Of a stretch of 64,000 nt of DNA, positions 53,052-60,825 are shown one piece after another. Under the pieces are notes generated by a model that searched no databases, was not told where the DNA came from, and saw only the letters and a list, made by a program, of their open reading frames with translations. A program made the translations under genes and the position numbers. Source of the stretch: Deltaproteobacteria bacterium (GTDB lineage: Bacteria > Desulfobacterota > DSM-4660 > Desulfatiglandales > Desulfatiglandaceae); assembly GCA_019307815.1 (NCBI GenBank), contig JAFDIV010000010.1:1-64000 (forward strand). The letters are read 5' to 3'. The stretch's first letter is position 1. Each line of letters begins with the position of its first letter.

Positions 53052-53453
53052 CTATTTCTCTTTCTTGTTTCGTCTGGAAGAACTCAAAATCGACGAAAAT
53101 ATCAATGTCAGTTCTTGGGCCTCTTGCCAAAGAACACGGCATTGCTCTTTTCTTTCTGGATTTGCCTTGACGATCATCCTCAGCCAGTGTTTAGTTTCCT
53201 TCGCCTCCTTCTTACAAATGGCAATCTTGTGGCGAAAATCCTTTTTCGACTCAGCACCATCCGCTTCCATATAGTTTGCACCAATACTCGTCCCAGACCT
53301 CACTATCTGCTTCACTAACTCCAGGTTAATAACGTCTTTAGGCAAAGACCTGGCAAATTCTATGACCGCCTCTCCGAACAAAGCCGTCCTCTCTTCCAGG
53401 TCGTACTTATTATTCCTGCTCACCCTCTCTGTATTTCCATACGTGTCACACAT
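53052..53453 (-). CDS. four-helix-bundle protein (S23 type)
   Basis: A 133-residue member of a different subgroup: YDLEERTALFGEAVIEFARSLPKD, VKQIVRSGTSIGANYMEADGAES, HKIAICKKEAKETKHWLRMI. The conserved R-S-x-x-S-I-G-A-N-Y-x-E-A is clear. It lies between the barrel and Wza genes. Confidence 0.88.
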   Translation of the reverse strand: MCDTYGNTERVSRNNKYDLEERTALFGEAVIEFARSLPKDVINLELVKQIVRSGTSIGANYMEADGAESKKDFRHKIAICKKEAKETKHWLRMIVKANPERKEQCRVLWQEAQELTLIFSSILSSSRRNKKEK

Positions 53454-53623
53454 AACAGATGCGTAAACCTATCACCCATAGTTCGCCACAGATTGCTAGC
53501 AGGTAGGGCTGCCACACATAATTAATAGGGAGGATTAACCCCTATCCCATGATGATGTAGCCTAGACCTAAGCTCCCATGGCTTTTTATTTGATATTTGG
53601 ATTTTGTCATTTGTCATTGTTTT

Positions 53624-54211
53624 TTATGGAACCACTATCGTATCGTTCGGTTTCAGGAGGATGTTCTGGCTGAGGTTCTTACCAGAGATAAAGTCCTTGT
53701 AGTTGAAATGCAATTGGACTTCCTTGTTTCCCTTGCGTCGAACAATGATGATGTTCTTGGTATCGGCCCATTCGGCAAAACCGCCTGCCGTAGAAAGGGC
53801 CTGCAGCACAGTCATCCCAGGAACAAGAGGATAAGGCCCGGGCCTGTTGAGCTTCCCAATAGTATAAATAGTACGGCTGCGACTCTCATTAACAATAACC
53901 GTTACCTCAGGAGCGGTCACGTATTTCTTGAGTTTCTGAGTAATAACCTGCTTTAACTCACCCACGGTCTTGCCTGAGGCCTGAATTTCTCCAATCAAAG
54001 GAAACGTGATGCGGCCATCGGCCATCACCGTTACATCGCGCGTAAGGTCAGGCTCCTTCCATACATAGATATGCAAAATATCATTGGGCCCGATGCGGTA
54101 GTGGGAAGACGTTGCTTTATCTCCGGCCCATGTGAGTCGCGTGAAGAACACTCCCAATACCAATATAAGTACAGATACCGGAATTCTAACGGACTTGTTA
54201 AAAGAATGCAT
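53624..54211 (-). CDS. wza: polysaccharide export protein (Wza-like)
   Basis: A 195-residue periplasmic or outer-membrane export protein starting at the ATG at 54211 with GGAGG upstream. Signal sequence VSVLILVLGVFFTRLTWA has no lipobox Cys, unlike classical Wza. The Poly_export domain begins YRIGPNDILHIYVWKEPDLT and is followed by a SLBB-like domain (TIYTIGKLNRPGPYPLVPGMTVLQAL). Short versions like this occur in exosortase loci. Confidence 0.9.
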   Translation of the reverse strand: MHSFNKSVRIPVSVLILVLGVFFTRLTWAGDKATSSHYRIGPNDILHIYVWKEPDLTRDVTVMADGRITFPLIGEIQASGKTVGELKQVITQKLKKYVTAPEVTVIVNESRSRTIYTIGKLNRPGPYPLVPGMTVLQALSTAGGFAEWADTKNIIIVRRKGNKEVQLHFNYKDFISGKNLSQNILLKPNDTIVVP

Positions 54212-54522
54212 TTTCAATCCTCCATGAGAGTCAGGAATCACCCACCAGCAAATCGCGTTCAATGTCAAATATCAAATTGACCAATATCAAATGAATTCCA
54301 AATGTCTTAATGCCAAAGTTTTTCTTTGCCCTTTATTCTGTAGCCTTCTAACGTCTGACTCCTTGATTTCACTGACAGGTAATGGCTGAAACCTGATTGC
54401 CACACTTTACCTCCTGCCTCCTTGTCCTAGCGGTTTCCTCTTGTCATTTGGATTTTGGCGTTTGACATTGCCACCTCCTGTCTTACCTCCTCAAGTACCG
54501 TGCAGCGGAATGATCATAATGC

Positions 54523-55548
54523 CTACTGCTGCCTATTTTCAATGCCCAGATCTTTCATTTTATAAAACAGCGCCTTGTAGCTGATCTTAAGAAGTCGCGA
54601 GGCCTTTCTCTTGTTCCAGCCTGTGGCCTCTAGGGCGTGCCGGATCACTCTCGCCTCAATATGCCTCGTTGCCTGGGCCTTAAGGTCTTTCAATGATCGC
54701 AAAGATTCAGGAGCTCTGCTTTCTTCCTCGGATGAAGGTTCTACAATTTCCCTTGGAACCGATATGGTATTCTTATCAACGGGAAATCCATCCGCCTCCA
54801 TGTTCCGCAAAAATTCCAATCGTATGGTATCAGGGTCATCTCCCACAAGCAGGCGTAACACCGTGCTTGAAAGTTCGCGCACATTGCCGGGCCAGTGATA
54901 TTCATGAAAGAGCTTTGAGAGATCTCCATCCAGTTTGAACCTTTCCTTAATCCTTAATACCCTTCTGTGTTTCTGAATAAAATAATCGGTGAGTAGGGCA
55001 ATATCCTCTTTTCTCTCCCGCAAGGGTGGAATTTCAATCCTGATGATATTGAGGCGATAGAAAAGGTCCTCTCTAAACCGCCCCTCGCGCATATCTTTGT
55101 CAAGATTATGATTAGTGGCAGCAATCACCCAGGCATTCACCTTTACATCCTTTGTACCCCCCAGCCGGGAGAACTCTCCACTCTGGAGCACCTGGAGAAG
55201 CTTGGCTTGCAGCACCAGAGGCATGTCACCTACTTCGTCAAGGAAGATAACCCCATCCGAGGCTATCTCAAATTTTCCGGGCTTAAACCTCTCAGCCCCT
55301 GTAAACGCCCCTTTTTCATAACCAAAAAGCTCGCTTTCAAGCAATGTGAGGGGAAGAGCGGCGCAATTAACTTTAATAAACTTTCTATTACGCCTGGGAG
55401 AGGCTAAATGAAGAAGGCGCGCAACCACTTCCTTGCCTGTGCCGGTCTCGCCTGTGATAAGTACATTAAAGGCCGTGTCCGAGACTACAGTTATGAGCTC
55501 CCGGATTTTCTCTATAGAGGGATGGTTACCTAATAAAACATATTCCAT
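54523..55548 (-). CDS. sigma-54-dependent transcriptional activator, no receiver domain
   Basis: A 341-residue activator starting at the ATG at 55548 (MEYVLLGNHPS). AAA domain: ITGETGTGKEVVARLLH (Walker A), GAFTGAERF (sigma-54 contact loop), VIFLDEVGDMPL (Walker B). C-terminal helix-turn-helix: RHALEATGWNKRKASRLLKISYKALFYKMKDLG. There is no input domain, so activity is probably controlled by level or by partner proteins. It may act at the promoters at 44765 and 57452. The upstream codons of the longer frame include a site resembling the shared enhancer. Confidence 0.9.
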   Translation of the reverse strand: MEYVLLGNHPSIEKIRELITVVSDTAFNVLITGETGTGKEVVARLLHLASPRRNRKFIKVNCAALPLTLLESELFGYEKGAFTGAERFKPGKFEIASDGVIFLDEVGDMPLVLQAKLLQVLQSGEFSRLGGTKDVKVNAWVIAATNHNLDKDMREGRFREDLFYRLNIIRIEIPPLRERKEDIALLTDYFIQKHRRVLRIKERFKLDGDLSKLFHEYHWPGNVRELSSTVLRLLVGDDPDTIRLEFLRNMEADGFPVDKNTISVPREIVEPSSEEESRAPESLRSLKDLKAQATRHIEARVIRHALEATGWNKRKASRLLKISYKALFYKMKDLGIENRQQ

Positions 55549-55550
55549 AA

Positions 55551-55570
55551 TGTGGAAAAGTTTTACATAC
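55551..55570. promoter_or_regulatory. enhancer-like site at the activator start
   Basis: GTGGAAAAGTTTTACATA, matching TTGGYAAANNTTTACAYA at 14 or more of 18 positions, 3-22 bp before the activator ATG. This suggests autoregulation. Confidence 0.35.
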
Positions 55571-55756
55571 TCATCTATATATGTCAAAGAAATTTAGCTA
55601 TTAGCTATCAGCCTCCTTTGGACCAATAGATAATAAAAGGTAAAGAGACGAGGCCAAAGGCAAGGCTCCTAGAAATATAGGGGGTAGGAGCCGGAATAAA
55701 AGAAGGCAGGGTCGGTACGATTCAGTACTTCACCTGCCTCTGAATTCATGCAATGT

Positions 55757-55969
55757 TTATGCTGCGAATGCGCCTCTTCTGTCGATCCCTCTCCTTCGCT
55801 CTTCTCCTGCCCTCCGGTCTTTACCGCTTCTCCTATCCAGGCCGCTACGCCGGTCTTTACCGCTGCGTCGCTCCCGCCCACTCCTCCTTTCGGGGATATG
55901 GCTGGAGTAAGAAAATCGCCTTCTATCAATGCCTGAGCGGCGTCCCCCGTGGTCGCGGATCAGCTCCAT
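55757..55969 (-). CDS. small basic RRSGxDRR-repeat protein
   Basis: A 70-residue protein: MELIRDHGGRRSGIDRRRFSYS, then SGRERRSGKDRRSGLDRRSG and KDRRAGEERRRGIDRRG. The repeating R-R-S-G-x-D-R-R unit gives a highly basic, charge-patterned chain. I start at the ATG at 55969; the ORF begins in a repeat phrase. Similar short proteins occur in delta-type genomes next to EPS or regulatory genes. A role in RNA or DNA binding is a guess. Confidence 0.6.
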   Translation of the reverse strand: MELIRDHGGRRSGIDRRRFSYSSHIPERRSGRERRSGKDRRSGLDRRSGKDRRAGEERRRGIDRRGAFAA

Positions 55970-55999
55970 ATTGTTCACCGTTGTCCGTTGAGTGTTCAC

Positions 56000-56567
56000 T
56001 GCATTTAAGCTGTCAGTATTCAGCTATCAGCTAAAGCAAAAAGTTAAAAGTCAGAAGATGTTCGCCGTTCACTGTTGACTGTTCACAGATCACCTTTCAC
56101 CTACGCCCGAAGGGCACCCACTATGAGCTTACTTGGATCCCAGCCTTCCAGTCCGCCAGAGGCGGGTAAACCTCCTCGCTTTCCAGCATCCCGGCCATCT
56201 AACTACACATTCGACACAAAATGCTTAAAAATCATCTTTTCATAAAGTCTGCAAAGGAATCGAGCGGTTCCTTTGCCAAGTCCCATGTCTCGGAGGCGGC
56301 AGTAGATATGTAAAGGGTTAAAGTAGTGTTTGAGAAGTAAAGGCATAGTTAGGTTGTCCGTTCACTGTTGACCGTTTACCGTTCACCGAAAAATAGGAGC
56401 CAGGAGTCAGAATAAAAAGCTTTCAGCTCTCAGCGATCAGCAAAATCAGATCAGAGAAGTCAGGGGGCAGAATGATATGCCCTTCGAATCTGAAAAAAAG
56501 GATAAAGGTGAAAGGCCAAAGGTCCGTAAGGAACACTCGCCTCCTTTTCTCCTTTATCCTTTGTGCT
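56000..56567. other. gene-free stretch with phrase repeats and a stem
   Basis: Holds GTTCACTGTTGACTGTTCAC (56060-56095, 56355-56385), TCAGCTATCAGC phrases, a CCGCCAGAGGCGG stem, and a perfect 9-bp inverted repeat GCAAAGGAA ... TTCCTTTGC (56251-56276). A TGGCAAAGGAACCGCT on the minus strand here has weak sigma-54 likeness (no TT). Confidence 0.55.
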
Positions 56568-57164
56568 TTATCCTTTAATCAGCTTCTTCCTTCCAACAAA
56601 AGCCAATCCACACAGTCCTATGCCGAAAAGGAGCATGGTGGCTGGTTCGGGAACGGGAGTGAGATAGTTTTGAGCCTTGGTGGCCTTACTACTGTCTACG
56701 AAACCTACTGCCAAGTACCAGCTTGGATTATAAGTGCCCACCACCGAAGCATTATTATAAATCTCTTTGGCAATCCCACTGAGGGAACTAGAGGCCACCA
56801 TACCCATGATAGCCCATACAGCTTGCTGGGCCTGACCCTTGATCTCATCAGTTGCACCCCAGTCGGTCCAATTATCAGCTATCCAGCCTGCTTTCGCTAA
56901 GTTACTCTCCGGGCCTATCGTATAAAACTCTACGTATTCCGTGGACTGCCCGGAATCCTTTGATACACAAAAGATTTCTTCCCAGTCGGTAGTATATCCA
57001 AAATCAGAACTTACGACTTGGCCGTCGTAATCGGCATACCATCCGAAAGCTACAGGCTCGGACCATCCTACCTTAAGAGTTCCTGTTCCCAAAAATGTAG
57101 CATTAGTAGCAATCGGTACAGCCAAGAAAGATAAGATTGCTAAAAAGAAAAATAACTTTTTCAT
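56568..57164 (-). CDS. PEP-CTERM sorting domain protein
   Basis: A 198-residue exported protein. Start at the ATG at 57164 with GGAGG 10 bp upstream. Signal peptide KLFFFLAILSFLAVPIATNA. The C-terminal sorting signal is complete: VPEPATMLLFGIGLCGLAF, then GRKK, then a short tail. The middle contains WADNWTDWGATDE and YNPSWYLAVGFVDS without known domains. It is likely cleaved by exosortase and anchored or released with the exopolysaccharide. Has its own sigma-54 promoter. Confidence 0.92.
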   Translation of the reverse strand: MKKLFFFLAILSFLAVPIATNATFLGTGTLKVGWSEPVAFGWYADYDGQVVSSDFGYTTDWEEIFCVSKDSGQSTEYVEFYTIGPESNLAKAGWIADNWTDWGATDEIKGQAQQAVWAIMGMVASSSLSGIAKEIYNNASVVGTYNPSWYLAVGFVDSSKATKAQNYLTPVPEPATMLLFGIGLCGLAFVGRKKLIKG

Positions 57165-57181
57165 TAAACATACCTCCAATT

Positions 57182-57275
57182 CAGTTTATCGAGTTTATTG
57201 AGTTAGTGGGTTTGTTGAGTTAATTCAGTTTGTTGAGTTTATTGGGTCTGTTGGGTTTATTGGGCTTGTTGGGTT
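57182..57275. repeat. 9-bp array in the PEP-CTERM leader
   Basis: Units of GAGTTTATT, GGGTTTGTT and GGGTCTGTT end 18 bp before the start codon. It lies within the transcript from the sigma-54 promoter. Confidence 0.85.
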
Positions 57276-57451
57276 CCGTGTTACGATCAGTTCTGAGTAC
57301 TATCCTGAAACTTATTCTCACCCCCTCCTCCCAGCTTGAGTTCTCGATCCGCTCTTACGTCTTACTCTTATTAAGATCTCAACTCCCTTCGTACCCCCAA
57401 GGAATTCAGATCTTCTTGAGCACAAATAAAACCAAGTCGCTCTCTTTACAC

Positions 57452-57467
57452 AGCAAGGGGCGTGCCC
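57452..57467 (-). promoter_or_regulatory. sigma-54 promoter of the PEP-CTERM gene
   Basis: Minus strand GGGCACGCCCCTTGCT, agreeing with TGGCACG-N4-TTGCT at all but the first position and with exact GG-GC spacing. Predicted start near 57441, 277 bp before the gene. Confidence 0.7.
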
Positions 57468-57576
57468 TTTTGACATCAATTGATCAAAAAATTGGAATTT
57501 TATTTCCGCTGGCATTTCAATATGTTATAAGAGGCAAAAAAGCCCTAAAGACTTTATCCACAGTCTACAAGAAAAA

Positions 57577-57621
57577 GTGTGTAAATCGTTGCCAAATTAT
57601 GTGTGTAATTTTTTGCCAAGG
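57577..57621. promoter_or_regulatory. paired enhancer-like sites (24-bp period)
   Basis: Two copies related to TTGGYAAANNTTTACAYA on the minus strand, 24 bp apart, 110 bp upstream of the sigma-54 promoter. Same period and distance as at 44888-44932. Confidence 0.65.
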
Positions 57622-57639
57622 TGGAAAGAGATTACATAT

Positions 57640-57968
57640 ATTTGGCGGTCAGCTTTCGGCCGTCAGCTATCAGCAAAAGTGAAGGAGGGAATGCTAATTT
57701 TGAATGTTGAATTTTGAATTGGGGATGATGAAGACTGGGAGGCTAGAAAGCCTGCCCGACGGTCAGGCGGGCTAGAAGGCTAGGAAGCAATAGGCGCCTC
57801 AGGGCCTGAGGGTCGCTCGACGGTGTTGAGCTTGAGGTAATAGGCAGTGGCAATTGTGAATCTGCCTGAGGCAGATAAATTTTGAATTATGAAAGAATGC
57901 ACTGCTGAAAGGCTTAATCGCCCTGGGTAGGTTGGAGTGGTGGAATAATGGCGTATAGGGAAAAGAGA
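57640..57968. other. gene-free stretch with phrase repeats
   Basis: TCAGCTATCAGC phrases, TTTTGAATGTTGAATTTTGAATT, a GCCTGCCCGACGGTCAGGCG stem (57750-57773) and a CTGCCTGAGGCAG stem. No gene. Confidence 0.6.
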
Positions 57969-58367
57969 TTACAACCAATTCTCAACTTTTAACCCTTTTA
58001 TCCGTCTGAATTCCTTCTCGTTATTTGTTACTAGGGTAAATTTGTGAGCATGGGCTATTGCGCCAATGAGAAGGTCCATTGGCCCGATTGGCTGGCCTCG
58101 TTTCTCAAGTTGATATCTTATGATCCCGTAAGAATTGCAAGCAAACTCGTCAAAAGGGATGATTTCGAAAGGGAAGACGAACCTCCGCACAATTTCCATG
58201 TTCTTCGAAGCTGCCTGACTTTTCTTTGCTCCGTAGTATAGTTCTGCAACCGTTATGGAAGAAATTTTTAGTTGAGAAGGCCTGACTTTCCTGAACTTTT
58301 CAACAATGTTCCGGGAGGATCTGTTGAGGAAATATATGCAGATATTGGTATCCAGCAGATAGGGCAT
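57969..58367 (-). CDS. vapC: VapC PIN ribonuclease
   Basis: A 132-residue PIN protein: PYLLDTNICIYFLN (first acid), ITVAELYYGAKKS (Glu), GPMDLLIGAIAHAH and LVTNNEKEFRR. All catalytic acids present. TGATG overlap with the antitoxin gene. Confidence 0.9.
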   Translation of the reverse strand: MPYLLDTNICIYFLNRSSRNIVEKFRKVRPSQLKISSITVAELYYGAKKSQAASKNMEIVRRFVFPFEIIPFDEFACNSYGIIRYQLEKRGQPIGPMDLLIGAIAHAHKFTLVTNNEKEFRRIKGLKVENWL

Positions 58368-58612
58368 CAGTTAATCTGCTCCCGCTTTTCAAACAAATCA
58401 ACCCCTTCTCTAATAGAGATCATAATTTCCTCAGGGGTCTCGGATCCCTCCCATGCTCCAGCTAAATCAAAAAAGCCCTCTGGCCAGTCATCTTCCAGTC
58501 TTGACTTGATCAGGTCCGCAACCCACTTTGATCTAGATTTTCCTGAGGCCTGGACAACTTCATCAAGTTTCTTTGCGGTCTTTTCATCCAGATAAATAGC
58601 TAACTGAGGCAT
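58367..58612 (-). CDS. vapB: ribbon-helix-helix antitoxin
   Basis: An 81-residue protein starting at the ATG at 58612: LAIYLDEKTAKKLDEVVQASGKSRSKWVADLIKSRL is a clear ribbon-helix-helix. The C-terminus is acidic and Gly/Trp-containing for toxin binding. Confidence 0.88.
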   Translation of the reverse strand: MPQLAIYLDEKTAKKLDEVVQASGKSRSKWVADLIKSRLEDDWPEGFFDLAGAWEGSETPEEIMISIREGVDLFEKREQIN

Positions 58613-58672
58613 GTTGTCTTCCTCCATTTGCATGGATGTAAATATATTCCCAAATATATGTGAATGTGTCAA

Positions 58673-59237
58673 CAGATAAAATGGGCTGAGAGGTTTACAC
58701 GCCGATGGAAGGCTGGGAAGCCTGCCCGACGGTCAGGCGGGCTAGAAGGCTGGGAAGCCTGCCCGACGGTCAGGCGGGCTAGGAGGCGGGGCAACTGGGC
58801 AGCGTGGCGGCGAGACTGCGAGGAGTAAGGATAAAGGATAAAGGAGAAAGGAAAAGGGAAGAAAAAACGAAATGACAAATGCCAAATATCAAATGACAAA
58901 TGAAGGAAGGCAGAATACAGGAGTTAGAAGATAGGAGACAAGAAGTAAGAAGGGAATAGTGGAAGAATGGAATATTGGAATGATGGGATGAAAAAGATGG
59001 AGATTAAGAGGGATGTCAAATGCCAAAGGACTGAGCCAGACTGAAGTTGGTTCATGGCTGGGGCACCTTTTCATTTGTGCTCTCCCCAAAGAGAACGAAT
59101 GGACATATTTTGTTATTGACTCAATTGGATTTAATTTGACATTTACCTGCCAATGGCAGGTTTGGGTTTTGACATTTGGCATTTGATGTTATGCGCCTAT
59201 ATCTTCTGCCCCCCCAACTCCTAGCTTCTTCCAACCG
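58673..59237. other. phrase-repeat intergenic stretch
   Basis: Two GCCTGCCCGACGGTCAGGCG stems (58721-58780), AAGGATAAAGGATAAAGG units, ATGACAAATGCCAAATATC units and one CTGCCAATGGCAG stem. Frames at 58669-58899 and 58889-59182 are not gene-like. Confidence 0.7.
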
Positions 59238-60647
59238 TTAGGTTGGCCTAAGATTCAATTCCGCAATACGGTTCAGCAGCGTCTTGTAGCTCACTCCTAG
59301 CAGCCTTGCTGCCTGCCGCCTGTTCCAGTGGGTCTGCTTGAGGGCCTTGATAATTGCACCTTTTTCAACCTCAGCTACATACTTTTTGGCAATCACTTTG
59401 AGGGAAAAGTCCTTTTCCTCCATAAACCGCCTGACCGTACCCTCGCCCCACCTTATCAAAGCTGAGCCCTTATCCAGAGGCCATTTCTCGTCGGGTTTGT
59501 CCAAAGCAAGATCAAGATCCAATTCCTTGAAGATAAAGTCCCATTCCCTAAGGACAATGGCGCGTCTGACAACGTTTTCCAATTCCCTTACGTTCCCAGG
59601 CCAGGCATATGCCTTAAGGGCATCAAGCACATGGGAGGAAAGTTCTAATGGCTCTCGTTTCAGCTCATAACAGTATTTGTTCATGAAATAGTCAGCCAGA
59701 AGAGGGAGATCCTCCTTCCTTCTTCTAAGTGGAGGAGCTACTATGTGGACCACATTTAGGCGATAGTACAGGTCTTTTCGAAACTTTCCCTCCCTTACCA
59801 TTTTCCACAGATCTGTATTGGTAGCTGCGATGACCCTTGCATCCACGGTCTTATCCTGCACACTGCCCAGCCGGGAGAAGCTTTTGTCCTCCAACACTTG
59901 CAAAAACTTGACTTGAAGCGCAAGAGACAGATCCCCGATCTCATCAATAAAAAGGGTTCCACCATGGGCTAATTCCAACCGACCCGGCTTATTCTTATGG
60001 GCCCCAGTAAAAGCGCCTCTTTGGAATCCGAACACCTCACTTTCCAAAAGGTCGTCAGGAAGGGCCCCGCAATTGATCTTGAGTAGGGGCCCATTTCTTC
60101 GTGGAGAATGGTAATGGATCGACCTTGCAATAAGTTCTTTGCCCGTACCGCTCTCGCCAGTGATCAACACTGTGATGTCCTTATCAGAAATGCGATCAAT
60201 TTGGGTACGGATTTTCTGAATTTCATGGCTGCTTCCAATAAGCACAGGAAAATCCAAAGAGGGTTCCGTTTCAGCCCTCTTGGCCATGGCACGGTTCAAG
60301 ATTTCCCCCAAGTCCGAAGGGCTCATACCAAGCCGCACTCTGTAGACCGCTTCAAAGGGGCCGCTCAGGCTTCCCCCAGTAAGGGACTCACTTTCAAAAA
60401 AGACTAGCACAGGCATGGCAGGGTCAACAATCTTCAACTTTTGAACACATTTCATGCAGCCATGTAAATCAAGAGAAGCCCCCACGATACCCACTGCAGG
60501 CTGGTAGCCTTCAATATACCGCACAGAAATACCCGGCTCGGTGACCACCAGTCTATAACGCCCGATCTTCTCTAAAGCCTCTTTCAGTTGAGAGGAAAAA
60601 GTAGTATCTGGTTCGATGATCAAAATTGTGGGTTCGGGTTCAGTCAT
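59238..60647 (-). CDS. sigma-54 response regulator with degenerate receiver (PrsR-like)
   Basis: A 469-residue protein. The receiver-like domain (1-120) has Glu12 and Asp14 but Gly56 where the phosphorylated Asp should be ([10 protein letters not shown]), so phosphorylation is unlikely. The AAA domain has GESGTGKE (164-171), GAFTGAHK (211-218) and [10 protein letters not shown]. The C-terminal helix-turn-helix is [26 protein letters not shown]. Exosortase loci carry such regulators next to a histidine kinase (PrsR/PrsK). The gene has a 9-bp array directly before its ATG and no ribosome site that I can see. Confidence 0.9.
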   Translation of the reverse strand: MTEPEPTILIIEPDTTFSSQLKEALEKIGRYRLVVTEPGISVRYIEGYQPAVGIVGASLDLHGCMKCVQKLKIVDPAMPVLVFFESESLTGGSLSGPFEAVYRVRLGMSPSDLGEILNRAMAKRAETEPSLDFPVLIGSSHEIQKIRTQIDRISDKDITVLITGESGTGKELIARSIHYHSPRRNGPLLKINCGALPDDLLESEVFGFQRGAFTGAHKNKPGRLELAHGGTLFIDEIGDLSLALQVKFLQVLEDKSFSRLGSVQDKTVDARVIAATNTDLWKMVREGKFRKDLYYRLNVVHIVAPPLRRRKEDLPLLADYFMNKYCYELKREPLELSSHVLDALKAYAWPGNVRELENVVRRAIVLREWDFIFKELDLDLALDKPDEKWPLDKGSALIRWGEGTVRRFMEEKDFSLKVIAKKYVAEVEKGAIIKALKQTHWNRRQAARLLGVSYKTLLNRIAELNLRPT

Positions 60648-60651
60648 TTTG

Positions 60652-60735
60652 GTTATTGGGTTTGTTGGGTTTGTTGGGTTTATTGGGTTTATTGGGTTTG
60701 TTGGGTTTATTGAGTTTGTTGGGTTTGTTGGGTTC
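60652..60735. repeat. 9-bp array upstream of the response regulator
   Basis: About nine GGGTTTGTT/GGGTTTATT units, directly before the start codon at 60647. Confidence 0.9.
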
Positions 60736-60825
60736 TCGGTTGTCTACTCTCACTACACAAGTTTAAAGGTTTATACACATTTGGCAAGAGTAGCCTTGGC
60801 TCTTTTTCCTTTAGTCCATAAGCTT

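Noticed and set aside
46064..53453. Diversity-generating retroelement suggested by Avd-like four-helix-bundle proteins
   Set aside because: No reverse transcriptase and no template/variable repeat pair was found.
53497..53515. Sigma-54-like TGGCAGCCCTACCTGCT on the minus strand
   Set aside because: GG to GC spacing is one base too long and there are no paired enhancer sites nearby.
56263..56278. Sigma-54-like TGGCAAAGGAACCGCT on the minus strand
   Set aside because: The -12 part lacks TT and no paired enhancer sites are present; the inverted repeat explains the sequence.
58669..59182. Two minus-strand frames between vapBC and the response regulator
   Set aside because: They consist of translated phrase repeats and lack start sites.
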